Positions 47,136 to 55,338 of a stretch of DNA of 64,000 nt are shown one piece after another (within the stretch, counting starts at the first letter, position 1; every line of letters starts with the position of its first letter). Source of the DNA: Ferribacterium limneticum (GTDB lineage Bacteria; Pseudomonadota; Gammaproteobacteria; Burkholderiales; Rhodocyclaceae); the NCBI RefSeq assembly GCF_020510565.1, contig NZ_CP075189.1, positions 1,596,501 through 1,660,500 on the forward strand. Direction: 5' to 3'. The notes under the pieces were generated by a model that saw only the letters and a list, made by a program, of their open reading frames with translations, was not told the DNA's origin and did no database searches. A program made the position numbers and the translations under genes.

Positions 47136-47360
47136 ATGGAAGGCGGCACCGTATTCGGGCTGAACGAAGAACAGATCGCAGACTTCTTCTCGACCTGGGG
47201 CGTTGGCGCCTTCATCATCTTCATGTTGTTCATCATTGGCGAGATCGCCTGGAAGTCGAAGGCGGGCAAGACGGGTACTTTCGTGCTCTTCTTTGTGCTG
47301 GCTTTCGGCATGGTCGGCTTCATCGCCAAATCAGTCATTCAGAAAATCTGGGGTATGTAA
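47136..47360 (+). CDS. DUF2788 small membrane protein
   Basis: A 74-residue protein with two membrane helices: VGAFIIFMLFIIGEIAW and TGTFVLFFVLAFGMVGFIAK, joined by KSKAGK. It matches the DUF2788 family. Function is unknown. It is 3 bp after argG and abuts ppnP, so the three are probably in one transcript. Confidence 0.8.
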   Translation: MEGGTVFGLNEEQIADFFSTWGVGAFIIFMLFIIGEIAWKSKAGKTGTFVLFFVLAFGMVGFIAKSVIQKIWGM

Positions 47361-47678
47361 ATGTCGCAATACGACAACGTTTCCGTGGTCAAGAAGGCCA
47401 ATGTTTATTTTGATGGCAAGTGCGTCAGCCACACCGTGGTACTGGCCGACGGCACGAAGAAGACGGTGGGCGTGATCCTGCCGTCCAGCCTGACCTTCAA
47501 TACCGGCGCGCCGGAAATCATGGAAGGCGTCGGCGGTTCTTGCAGCGTCAAGCTCAAGGGTGAGAGCGAATGGAAGACTTATGGCGATGGCCAGTCTTTC
47601 AATGTGCCGGGCAATTCCAGCTTCGAAATTGAAGTGGCTGCCGGTGACGCTTACCACTACGTCTGCCATTTCGGGTAA
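47361..47678 (+). CDS. ppnP: Pyrimidine/purine nucleoside phosphorylase PpnP
   Basis: A 105-residue cupin of the YaiE/DUF1255 family that splits nucleosides with phosphate. Seen are [40 protein letters not shown] and the cupin end [27 protein letters not shown], given here in part for recognition. The start abuts the DUF2788 stop exactly. Confidence 0.92.
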   Translation: MSQYDNVSVVKKANVYFDGKCVSHTVVLADGTKKTVGVILPSSLTFNTGAPEIMEGVGGSCSVKLKGESEWKTYGDGQSFNVPGNSSFEIEVAAGDAYHYVCHFG

Positions 47679-47683
47679 TCGCC

Positions 47684-48178
47684 ATGCCGAGCTTTGACTT
47701 CACCTCCGAAGCGGACATGGTGGCGTTGAAGAACGCCATCGATGTCACCTCACGCCAGATCGACAATCGCTACGACTTCAAGGGCACTACCGCCAAGGTC
47801 GAGCTGAACGAGAAAGACAAGGTCATCACCCTGTGGGGCGATTCCGACTTTCAGCTTGACCAGATCAAGGACCTGCTTTTCCCGGCCATGGAAAAGAAGG
47901 AGAAGGAAAGCGTCAAGCGTCTTGATCACCAGAAGATCGTCAGTGTTTCCGGCAACAAGGTGAAGCAGGAAATGAAGATCAAGGACGGGATCGACAGCGA
48001 TCTGGCCAAGAAAATCGTCAAGCTGGTCAAGGATGGCAAGCTCAAGGTCCAGGCGGCAATTCAGGGCGAAACGGTGCGTGTCACGGGCGCCAAGCGGGAT
48101 GATCTGCAGGGCTGCATCGCGCTGATTACCAAGTCGATTACCGATTTTCCGATCAAATACGGTAATTTCCGGGATTAA
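47684..48178 (+). CDS. YajQ-family cyclic-di-GMP/nucleotide-binding protein
   Basis: A 164-residue protein: MPSFDFTSEADMVALKNAID, then NRYDFKGTTAKVELNEKDK and RVTGAKRDDLQGCIALI with the C-terminal DFPIKYGNFRD. YajQ proteins have two ferredoxin-like folds; homologues in Xanthomonas bind c-di-GMP and others bind nucleic acid or nucleotides. The window also encodes a GGDEF protein, but no direct link is seen. Confidence 0.92.
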   Translation: MPSFDFTSEADMVALKNAIDVTSRQIDNRYDFKGTTAKVELNEKDKVITLWGDSDFQLDQIKDLLFPAMEKKEKESVKRLDHQKIVSVSGNKVKQEMKIKDGIDSDLAKKIVKLVKDGKLKVQAAIQGETVRVTGAKRDDLQGCIALITKSITDFPIKYGNFRD

Positions 48179-48184
48179 GCGACC

Positions 48185-48221
48185 TTCCACGGTCAACCGG
48201 AAAAAACGGGCAAAAATGAAA
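48185..48221 (-). repeat. Dispersed repeat copy after the YajQ gene
   Basis: TTCCACGGTCAACCGG, AAAAAACGGG and CAAAAATGAAA: a 37-base, near-consensus copy in minus orientation. It lies between the stop codon and the terminator hairpin. Confidence 0.9.
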
Positions 48222-48250
48222 CCGGGCTGTGCGAACAGCCCGGTTTTTTT
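48219..48250 (+). terminator. Rho-independent terminator after the YajQ gene
   Basis: ACCGGGCTGT (48221-48230), loop GCGA, ACAGCCCGGT (48235-48244) and a run of seven T. It ends the arg/ppnP/yajQ transcripts and is also close to the convergent glutamine amidotransferase gene. Confidence 0.92.
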
Positions 48251-48260
48251 CTTGGGCGGA

Positions 48261-48974
48261 TTAGCGGCCCAGACCCTTGATCCACACTGAGTAAAGCTGC
48301 TCTGAGAGCTGGCGCATGACCGGCAGCTTGGCGGAAATTTCCGTCAGCATGGCTTCCGGCGTCTGCGCGCTGGGCAGGTCGGCGACGGCAATAGCTTCAT
48401 CGGCCCACTGCTCGCACCACGTGGCAATCATTTCCGGCGTCATTTCGACGTGGCACTGCATGCCGAGGTGCGGACCCATCACGAACATCTGGTTGGCGCA
48501 GTAACCGTTGGTCAGCAGGCGGTTGGCCCCGCTCGGGATGCTAAAGGTCTCGCCGTGCCACTGAAAAACCGTGCCAGTTTTGCCGGCGAAATCACCCAGC
48601 CAGTGGCGGGCGATGGCATTGTCCTCGCCATGCGCGCCGCTCCAGCCGATTTCCTTGACCGCGTTGCGCGTGACTTGCCCGCCCAACGCCTTGCTCATCA
48701 ACTGTCCGCCGAGGCAATGGCCGATGACCGGGGTGTTTTTCGCCACCGCTTCGCGGATCAGCGCGCAGACGGGTTCTATCCAAGGTAGTGGATCGTTGAC
48801 GCTCATCGGGCCTCCCATAAAACAGAGCCCCGAAAAATCGTCGACGCTGGCTGGTACGGCGGCCCCTTCATCGAGAGCAATCAGTGTCCATGGAATCCCT
48901 TGCTGCTCAAGGAATATGGCAAAATAGCCCGGACCTTCAGTAGGGGAGTGGCGAAAGATGGCGACAGGTAGCAT
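48261..48974 (-). CDS. Class I glutamine amidotransferase-like protein
   Basis: A 237-residue stand-alone GATase1 domain. It starts LPVAIFRHSPTEGPGYFAIFL; the nucleophile is in VIGHCLGGQLMSKALGG and the His/Glu pair in GMQCHVEMTPEMI. Such proteins are annotated as GMP-synthase-like; some hydrolyse gamma-glutamyl compounds. The substrate is unknown. Its 5' end overlaps that of the divergent aspartic protease by 17 bp. Confidence 0.87.
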   Translation of the reverse strand: MLPVAIFRHSPTEGPGYFAIFLEQQGIPWTLIALDEGAAVPASVDDFSGLCFMGGPMSVNDPLPWIEPVCALIREAVAKNTPVIGHCLGGQLMSKALGGQVTRNAVKEIGWSGAHGEDNAIARHWLGDFAGKTGTVFQWHGETFSIPSGANRLLTNGYCANQMFVMGPHLGMQCHVEMTPEMIATWCEQWADEAIAVADLPSAQTPEAMLTEISAKLPVMRQLSEQLYSVWIKGLGR

Positions 48975-49635
48975 GGCGGCATTGGTGTCCGGAATGGCGA
49001 GGCCTCATTTTACGCTGCTTACCTTGTTGGCGTTGCTGCTGCCGTCTGCAGGAATGGCACAGGATGTCGGGCTGGCCGGGATCATGGGCAGCAAGGCAAT
49101 GCTCATGATCAACGGTGGCGAGCCGCAGGCGGTGCCCGTTGGCAAGACGGTCGATGGGGTCAAATTGCTCTCTGTTCAGGACGATCAGGTAATCATCGAG
49201 ATCGGTGGCAAGAAACGCCCACTGCGCGTCGGTCAGCATGCCATCGGCGTTTCCGGTGGCGATGGTTCGGACAAGATCGTCATGACGGCTGATGTTCAAG
49301 GACATTTTTATACGACCGGCACGGTTAATGGCACCTCAGTGCGCTTTGTCGTCGATACAGGTGCCACCTCGATTGCGCTCGGCCCGAACGATGCACGGCG
49401 TATCGGCCTCGACCTCCGGCAGGGACAACGCGGCCTGACCAGCACAGCGAACGGAACAGTGGTCGTCACGCGCATACCGCTCGATACGGTCAGAATTGGC
49501 GGTGTCACCATGCACAATGTCGAGGCGGTGGTGCTACCCACCGAAATGCCGATTGCCCTGCTTGGCATGAGTTTTCTGAACCGCATGGAAATGCAGCGCG
49601 ATGGCAGTACCATGACACTGAAAAAAAGATTCTAG
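48958..49635 (+). CDS. Retropepsin-like aspartic protease, exported
   Basis: A 225-residue protein of the bacterial clan AA (TIGR02281-like) family. A signal peptide (about residues 13-35, FTLLTLLALLLPSAGMAQ) is followed by a small N-terminal domain and the protease fold with the active Asp in FVVDTGATSIALGPNDARRI and the later ALLGMSFLNRMEM. The start at 48958 is chosen for its ribosome site (AGGGGAG, 9 bp spacing); an ATG at 48994 would give a shorter leader. It is likely periplasmic and dimeric. Confidence 0.85.
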   Translation: MATGSMAALVSGMARPHFTLLTLLALLLPSAGMAQDVGLAGIMGSKAMLMINGGEPQAVPVGKTVDGVKLLSVQDDQVIIEIGGKKRPLRVGQHAIGVSGGDGSDKIVMTADVQGHFYTTGTVNGTSVRFVVDTGATSIALGPNDARRIGLDLRQGQRGLTSTANGTVVVTRIPLDTVRIGGVTMHNVEAVVLPTEMPIALLGMSFLNRMEMQRDGSTMTLKKRF

Positions 49636-49644
49636 GAGAGAGAA

Positions 49645-49902
49645 ATGCCGCAACGTGATCAGGAAATAGCGCTATTGCGCGATGAGTTGGAGATGCTGAT
49701 GAGCGAACGGCAGGCGCTGCTGCGCGTGGCCGGTGCAGCAGCCGTGATGATCGCCAGCATGGACAGCAAACGTTTGCCGGTCGGCGCCATCGAGTCGGCC
49801 GATCTGGTGGCAACCACCATCAACGACCTTTCCGAAGAAACGCTTCAGGATGCGCTGGCTGCGGTCAACGCTGAAATCGAGGAAGACTCCAAGGCCGCAT
49901 GA
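49645..49902 (+). CDS. Conserved hypothetical protein, 85 residues
   Basis: A small acidic helical protein with heptad-like N-terminus (REXLRDEL type: DQEIALLRDELEMLMSERQA) and DSKRLPVGAIESADLVATTI. No membrane segment. I do not recognise a family. A ribosome site (AGGAGAGAG) precedes it, and its stop overlaps the Nudix gene as ATGA, which supports that it is translated. Confidence 0.65.
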   Translation: MPQRDQEIALLRDELEMLMSERQALLRVAGAAAVMIASMDSKRLPVGAIESADLVATTINDLSEETLQDALAAVNAEIEEDSKAA

Positions 49903-50495
49903 CGCTTGATCTGGAGCGCCTGCGCGCCAGCCTGTTAGCCGAGCCGCTGAGCGGACATTTCGTCCAGGAGGACGGTGTCGACGACCAACTACTGACCCCG
50001 GCGGCTGTGCTGTTTCCGATCGTTTTGCGTGAAGGTGGCCAAACAGTGCTGCTTACCCAGCGCACTGCCCATCTCCGCGATCATGCCGGGCAGATCAGTT
50101 TTCCCGGTGGGCGAGTCGAGGCTGAAGATCTTTCCCCGTCGCACACCGCCCTGCGAGAAACCGAGGAAGAAATCGGCCTGCCGCGCGAGCGTATCGAAAT
50201 CCTTGGCTTTCTGCCCGAATACCGGACCGGTACGGGCTTTCGCGTGACCCCCGTTGTCGCCCTGGTTCAGCCGCCGTTCGAGTTGCAGCCCGACCCCTTC
50301 GAGGTAGCCGAGGTCTTTGAAGTGCCGCTCGCCTTCTTGCTCGATCCGGCCAATCATCAACAGCATTCGCTGCATTATCGCGGCGCGCTGCGCAATTACT
50401 TCGCCATGCCCTACGGAGACTATTTCATCTGGGGCGCCACGGCCGGCATGATCCGTTCGCTGAGCGAGCGTCTTGGCCTTCTCCAAGGGACTTGA
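49899..50495 (+). CDS. Nudix hydrolase, CoA pyrophosphatase-like (NudL)
   Basis: A 198-residue protein. The Nudix box is GGRVEAEDLSPSHTALRETE followed by EEIGL. The upstream segment LTQRTAHLRDHAGQISFPGG is the extra CoA-pyrophosphatase signature (NuCoA motif). It probably cleaves CoA or its oxidised forms to phosphopantetheine and 3',5'-ADP. Translationally coupled to the 85-residue protein. Confidence 0.87.
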   Translation: MTLDLERLRASLLAEPLSGHFVQEDGVDDQLLTPAAVLFPIVLREGGQTVLLTQRTAHLRDHAGQISFPGGRVEAEDLSPSHTALRETEEEIGLPRERIEILGFLPEYRTGTGFRVTPVVALVQPPFELQPDPFEVAEVFEVPLAFLLDPANHQQHSLHYRGALRNYFAMPYGDYFIWGATAGMIRSLSERLGLLQGT

Positions 50496-50559
50496 GCTTG
50501 TGGTATCGTGACACTTTACTCAATGAAAATAAGCCGGATACGGCAATCATCGGCACCCC

Positions 50560-51483
50560 ATGAGTCTTCTCTCGCTCATTGCAGTTTTCCTCCTCGAGCA
50601 ACTGCAACCTCTTGATTATCGCCGCATCGTCGCCGACCCTCTTGGCGCATGGGCTGATTTCATCGAATCCCGCTTCAATGCCGGCGCCTATCGGCACGGC
50701 GTGCTGGCCTGGTGTCTGGCCGTCCTGTTGCCGGTGGCGCTGGTCGCCGTTGCTTATGGCCTGCTCTATTCGCTGAACCCGCTTTTCGGCTGGGCGCTCA
50801 ACGTTGGCGTGCTCTACCTGACCATGGGCTTCCGCCAGTTCAGCCACCACTACACTGAAATTCAGCTGGCCCTGCGTCTCGGCGACCTTGAGCGGGCACG
50901 CCAGCTGCTCGCCGAGTGGCAAGGTATTTCGACCTACGGCCTCGGCTCTGAAGATATCGCCCGGCTCTCGATCGAAGGCGCGCTCGCCGCCTCACATCGC
51001 CATGTCTTTGCTGTAGTGCTCTGGTTCGTCCTGCTGCCGGGGCCTTGCGGGGCCGTACTTTATCGCTTGTCAGCCATTGTTCGCGACCGCTGGAATGCCA
51101 AAAACATGGTTCAGCAATCTGATTTTTCCACATTCTCGCGGCTGGTTTTCGGTATGATCGACTGGTTGCCATCCAGGACTACGGCCGCGGCTTTCGCCAT
51201 CGTCGGAGACTTCGAGGATGCGGTTTATTGCTGGCGTACCCAGCCGGCGCAATGGCCGGACCGCGATCTTGGCATCGTCCTGGCAGCAGGTGCCGGCGCA
51301 TTGGGGGTTCAACTTGGCCGGCCGGTAGTGGATGGCGTTGAGGTGTCCGACCGGGCCGAACTCGGGCTGGGCGATCCGGCCGATGTGGATTTCATGCAGA
51401 GTGCCGTCGGCCTCGTCTGGCGAGCTACTGTGTTGTGGATGTTGTTGCTGTTTTTGTTAGGGCTTGCCACCTTGGTGGGCTGA
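50560..51483 (+). CDS. CobD/CbiB-family membrane protein
   Basis: A 307-residue protein with about four membrane helices. It has LLSLIAVFLLEQLQPLDYRR, YLTMGFRQFSHHYTEIQLAL, then IEGALAASHRHVFAVVLWF and LPGPCGAVLYRLSAIVRDRW, as in betaproteobacterial CobD/CbiB-like proteins. True CbiB attaches aminopropanol to cobyric acid; the divergence here and absence of other cobalamin genes leave the activity open. AmpE-like proteins are a related alternative. It is upstream of the thiolase by 22 bp. Confidence 0.8.
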   Translation: MSLLSLIAVFLLEQLQPLDYRRIVADPLGAWADFIESRFNAGAYRHGVLAWCLAVLLPVALVAVAYGLLYSLNPLFGWALNVGVLYLTMGFRQFSHHYTEIQLALRLGDLERARQLLAEWQGISTYGLGSEDIARLSIEGALAASHRHVFAVVLWFVLLPGPCGAVLYRLSAIVRDRWNAKNMVQQSDFSTFSRLVFGMIDWLPSRTTAAAFAIVGDFEDAVYCWRTQPAQWPDRDLGIVLAAGAGALGVQLGRPVVDGVEVSDRAELGLGDPADVDFMQSAVGLVWRATVLWMLLLFLLGLATLVG

Positions 51484-51505
51484 ATAATTCTTACAGGAGA
51501 TTTAC

Positions 51506-52687
51506 ATGAGCAGAGATGTCGTCGTTCTAAGCGCAGTTCGTTCCCCTATCGGCGCGTTTGGTGGTGCCCTGGCTGACTTTGAAAGCACCGAACTTGCTGG
51601 CATCGTCATGAAGGAAGCTATTGCCCGCTCCAATGTCGATCCGCAAGCCATCAATTACGTCACCGTCGGCACCACGATGCCGACTGATTCCCGCTACGCT
51701 TACGTTTCCCGCGTTGCCTCCATTCAGGCTGGTCTGTCGATGGATTCCGTCGCCATGCAAGTGAGCCGCCTGTGCGCCTCCGGCCTGCAAGGCATCGTCA
51801 CTACCGCCCAGAACATCATGCTGAACGATGCCGACTACGGTATCGGTGGTGGCGTTGAAGTCATGTCCAAGGCTGCTTATCTGATGCCGTCGCTGCGTTC
51901 CGGCGCCCGCATGGGTGACACCAAGGCCATCGACTCGATGGTTGCCGTGCTGACCGACCCGTTCGGCGTTGGTCACATGGGTATCACCGCTGAAAACCTG
52001 GCCACCAAGCATGGCTTTACCCGTGAAGACCAGGATGCGCTGGCTGTCGAATCGCAGCGTCGTGCTGCTGCTGCCATCGACGCCGGTTACTTCAAGTCGC
52101 AGATCGTGCCGATCGTCAAGCAAACCCGCAAGGGCGAGGTCGTGTTCGACACCGACGAGCACCTGAAGCGTGGCACTACCATGGAATCGCTGGCCAAGAT
52201 GAAGCCGGCCTTCAAGAAGGACGGTACCGTTACCGCCGGTAACGCTTCCGGTATCAACGACGGTGCTGCCTTCTTCGTGCTGGCTGCGGCCGATGTTGCT
52301 GCCAAGGCTGGTCAAAAGGCCATAGCCCGTATCGCCGGTTACGCCGTTGCCGGCGTGCCGAACGACGTCATGGGCGAAGGCCCGATCCCGGCGACCAAGC
52401 TGGCCCTCAAGAAGGCTGGCCTGACCCTGGACCAGATGGATGTCATCGAATCCAACGAAGCGTTCGCCGCCCAGGCGCTGACCGTTTCCAAGGTACTCGG
52501 TCTCGATCCGGCCAAGACCAATCCGAACGGCGGTGCCATCGCCCTCGGCCACCCGGTCGGCTGTTCCGGTGCCTTCATTGCTACCAAGGCTCTCTACGAA
52601 CTTGAGCGTATCGGCGGCAAATACGCACTGGTTACGATGTGTATCGGTGGCGGCCAAGGTATTGCGGTCATCTTCGAACGCGCCTGA
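51506..52687 (+). CDS. Acetyl-CoA acetyltransferase (thiolase)
   Basis: A 393-residue thiolase. The nucleophile Cys90 is in VSRLCASGLQGI; the other motifs are NEAFAAQALTVSKVLGLDP, GGAIALGHPVGCSGAF and the C-terminal TMCIGGGQGIAVIFERA. It condenses or cleaves acetoacetyl-CoA or 3-ketoacyl-CoA; PhaA or BktB roles in polyhydroxyalkanoate synthesis are possible, but no phaB/phaC is here. A ribosome site (CAGGAG) precedes the ATG; a strong terminator follows. Confidence 0.92.
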   Translation: MSRDVVVLSAVRSPIGAFGGALADFESTELAGIVMKEAIARSNVDPQAINYVTVGTTMPTDSRYAYVSRVASIQAGLSMDSVAMQVSRLCASGLQGIVTTAQNIMLNDADYGIGGGVEVMSKAAYLMPSLRSGARMGDTKAIDSMVAVLTDPFGVGHMGITAENLATKHGFTREDQDALAVESQRRAAAAIDAGYFKSQIVPIVKQTRKGEVVFDTDEHLKRGTTMESLAKMKPAFKKDGTVTAGNASGINDGAAFFVLAAADVAAKAGQKAIARIAGYAVAGVPNDVMGEGPIPATKLALKKAGLTLDQMDVIESNEAFAAQALTVSKVLGLDPAKTNPNGGAIALGHPVGCSGAFIATKALYELERIGGKYALVTMCIGGGQGIAVIFERA

Positions 52688-52713
52688 TCGCTGCGGCGTT
52701 TCAGTTGGACAGA

Positions 52714-52746
52714 AACCCACCGGAGCGATCCGGTGGGTTTTTTTAT
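52714..52746 (+). terminator. Rho-independent terminator of the thiolase gene
   Basis: ACCCACCGGA (52715-52724), loop GCGA, TCCGGTGGGT (52729-52738) and T-run. The remaining ~145 bp before the next gene show nothing else that I can name. Confidence 0.92.
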
Positions 52747-52891
52747 TTGCACCAGATTGAAATTGCCCCGCACTGTATTGGGGCATGACCTTGCGCCATG
52801 AAATTGTAATATGCTGATTTTGTGCGCTTTTGTTCCGTGGCATGGAACCTGCTGAATTAGCGTTGAGAGCATCCTCAGCGACGAGTCCAAT

Positions 52892-54304
52892 ATGAATTTC
52901 TACAACGAAATGATGGACGCCAACGGTGGCGTCCGAGCTCATTACCAGGGTTACGATTCATGGCTCAAGGCGACCCCGCCCGAGCGAATCGCCCGCAAGC
53001 GGGCCGAGGCCGATCTGGCCTTTCATCGGGTCGGCATCACCTTTGCCGTCTATGGCGAAGAAGCGGGCAAGGAGCGCCTGATTCCCTTCGACATCATTCC
53101 CCGCGTCATTCCATCGGCCGAATGGAAGTCACTGCGTTCCGGACTACGCCAGCGCGTCAAGGCGCTCAACATGTTCCTGCATGACGTCTATCACGATCAG
53201 GAAATTCTCAAGGCCGGCAAGATTCCGGCCGAGCAGGTGCTCAACAATGCCCAGTTCCGCCCGGAAATGATGGGCGTCGATCTGCCGGGCAACGTCTACG
53301 CGCACATTGCCGGGGTTGATATCGTTCGTGCCGGCGAGGGCGAGTTCTATGTGCTCGAAGACAACCTGCGTGTGCCCTCAGGTGTCTCGTACATGCTCGA
53401 AGACCGCAAGATGATGATGCGCCTCTTCCCGGAGCTGTTTGCCAAGCACAAGGTGGCACCGGTCCAGCACTACCCGGACATGCTGCTTGAAAAGCTGCGC
53501 GCCGTGGCACCGAAGGGCGTCTCGAATCCGACTGTCGTCGTGCTGACCCCGGGTGCCTATAACAGCGCCTATTTCGAACACACCTTCCTGGCCCAGCAGA
53601 TGGGTGTGGAACTGGTCGAAGGCCGCGACCTCTTCGTCAAGGACGAGGTGGTCTACATGCGCACGACGCAAGGGCCGCAGCGCGTCGATGTCATCTACCG
53701 CCGCCTTGACGACGATTACATGGACCCGCTGGCTTTCCGCGCCGATTCATCGCTCGGCGTGCCGGGCATCTTGAAGGCCATCCAGGCCGGCAACGTCACG
53801 CTGTCCAATGCCATCGGCACCGGCGTTGCCGATGACAAGTCGATCTACCCGTATGTACCGGACATGATCCGTTTCTACCTCGGTGAGGAGCCGACGCTCA
53901 ACAACGTGCCGACCTACATGTGCCGCAAGCCGGACGAACTCAAGTACGTGCTCGACAACCTGGCCAAACTGGTCGTCAAGGAAGTCCATGGGGCCGGCGG
54001 CTACGGCATGCTGGTCGGCCCGGCTTCGACCAAGGAACAGATCGAACACTTCCGCCAGTTGCTGATCGCCAAGCCGGACGGTTACATCGCCCAGCCGACG
54101 CTGGCCCTGTCGAATTGTCCGACTTTTGTCGAAGAAGGCATCGCGCCGCGTCACCTCGACCTGCGCCCCTTCGTACTGTCCTCGGGCAAGTGCGTGGACA
54201 TGGTGCCGGGCGGTCTGACCCGCGTTGCGCTGACCAAGGGGTCGCTGGTCGTCAATTCGTCGCAGGGCGGCGGTACCAAAGATACCTGGGTTCTGGAGGA
54301 TTAA
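52892..54304 (+). CDS. Circularly permuted ATP-grasp protein
   Basis: A 470-residue protein of the circularly permuted ATP-grasp type 2 family. It starts MNFYNEMMDANGGVRAHYQG, with PRVIPSAEWKSLRSGLRQRV, GEGEFYVLEDNLRVPSGVSY and DVIYRRLDDDYMDPL. Nucleotide/Mg segments include VVKEVHGAGGYGMLVGP and the end VNSSQGGGTKDTWVLED. ATP-grasp enzymes form amide bonds; the substrate is unknown. It is 3 bp upstream of an alpha-E gene, its usual partner. The transglutaminase often found with this pair is not here. Confidence 0.9.
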   Translation: MNFYNEMMDANGGVRAHYQGYDSWLKATPPERIARKRAEADLAFHRVGITFAVYGEEAGKERLIPFDIIPRVIPSAEWKSLRSGLRQRVKALNMFLHDVYHDQEILKAGKIPAEQVLNNAQFRPEMMGVDLPGNVYAHIAGVDIVRAGEGEFYVLEDNLRVPSGVSYMLEDRKMMMRLFPELFAKHKVAPVQHYPDMLLEKLRAVAPKGVSNPTVVVLTPGAYNSAYFEHTFLAQQMGVELVEGRDLFVKDEVVYMRTTQGPQRVDVIYRRLDDDYMDPLAFRADSSLGVPGILKAIQAGNVTLSNAIGTGVADDKSIYPYVPDMIRFYLGEEPTLNNVPTYMCRKPDELKYVLDNLAKLVVKEVHGAGGYGMLVGPASTKEQIEHFRQLLIAKPDGYIAQPTLALSNCPTFVEEGIAPRHLDLRPFVLSSGKCVDMVPGGLTRVALTKGSLVVNSSQGGGTKDTWVLED

Positions 54305-54307
54305 GTC

Positions 54308-55255
54308 ATGCTGAGTCGAACTGCCGATCACCTGTTCTGGATGTCGCGCTACATCGAGCGCGCCGAGAACCTTGCCCGCCTGCTGGATGTCACCTGGCAA
54401 ATGTCGCTGGTGCCGCAATCGCTCGATGCGATCAATCAGAGTTGGGCCGCCATCATTGCCCTGAACAGCCTCGAAGAGGCTTATGCCAAGAAGTATTCCA
54501 CGGTCAACGGGGAAAATGTCCTGAAATTCATGGTCAGCGACCCGGACAATTTTGCCTCGATTCACAGCTGCCTGCGCATGGCCCGTGAAAACGCTCACGC
54601 CGTGCGTGGCACCCTGACCACGGAAATGTGGGAAACGCTCAACGCCACCTGGCTCGAAGCACGCGAAAAGACCTTCGACCAACTCTTCAACGCCGGCATC
54701 GGCGATTATTTCGAGTGGGTCAAGATGCGTTCCTCGCTGTCGCGCGGCACGACGCTGGGCACCTTGCTGCAGGACGAGGCTTACCACTTCATCCGCCTCG
54801 GCACCTTGCTCGAACGGGCTGACAACACGGCGCGCATCCTCGACGTCAAATACCATGTCCTGCGTCCGCATGACGACGAGGGGGCGACCGATTTCTACGA
54901 ATGGGGCGCGCTGCTCCGTTCCGTCTCGGCCTTCGAGGTCTATCGCAAGGTTTACCGCGACGTCATTACGCCGGAGCGGGTCGCCGAATTGCTCATCTTC
55001 AATCAGGACATGCCGCGTTCGCTGCAGTTCTGCATGAACAGCGTGGTCAAGAATCTTGACCTGATCGCCAACAGCAATTCCGGCGAAACCCAGCGCCAGG
55101 CCGGGATGCTGCACGCCCATCTACGTTACGGGCGCATCGAGGACGTCCTTGAGCACGGCCTGCATGAGTGGCTGACCGATTTCATGGATCGCATCTACAT
55201 GCTCGGAAACGGCATCAGCAAGGATTTTCTGGTGCCGATGGAAGAGGCGGCCTGA
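54308..55255 (+). CDS. Alpha-E domain protein
   Basis: A 315-residue all-helical protein. It begins MLSRTADHLFWMSRYIERAE, with SIHSCLRMARENAHAVRGTL, FIRLGTLLERADNTARILDV and VELLIFNQDMPRSLQF-like AELLIFNQDMPRSLQFCM. The family name refers to alpha-helices and many Glu. It is encoded with ATP-grasp partners in many proteobacteria, suggesting a peptide-synthesis or tagging system, but the function is not established. Confidence 0.9.
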   Translation: MLSRTADHLFWMSRYIERAENLARLLDVTWQMSLVPQSLDAINQSWAAIIALNSLEEAYAKKYSTVNGENVLKFMVSDPDNFASIHSCLRMARENAHAVRGTLTTEMWETLNATWLEAREKTFDQLFNAGIGDYFEWVKMRSSLSRGTTLGTLLQDEAYHFIRLGTLLERADNTARILDVKYHVLRPHDDEGATDFYEWGALLRSVSAFEVYRKVYRDVITPERVAELLIFNQDMPRSLQFCMNSVVKNLDLIANSNSGETQRQAGMLHAHLRYGRIEDVLEHGLHEWLTDFMDRIYMLGNGISKDFLVPMEEAA

Positions 55256-55290
55256 CGGCTGGTATTGGGTCGACAGTTGTTAGCTGCCAG

Positions 55291-55320
55291 CTTCGGCGCC
55301 AGGTCAACCCGGCGCCGAAG
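55291..55320 (+). terminator. Hairpin after the alpha-E gene
   Basis: CTTCGGCGCC (55291-55300) pairs exactly with GGCGCCGAAG (55311-55320). No T-run follows on the plus strand (TGCTTTGGGG), so termination efficiency is uncertain; it also faces the end of the convergent regulator gene. Confidence 0.6.
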
Positions 55321-55338
55321 TGCTTTGGGGGGCTGCTT

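Noticed and set aside
53747..55120. A 457-codon open frame opposite the ATP-grasp and alpha-E genes
   Set aside because: It is a shadow of two well-supported genes and spans their junction.
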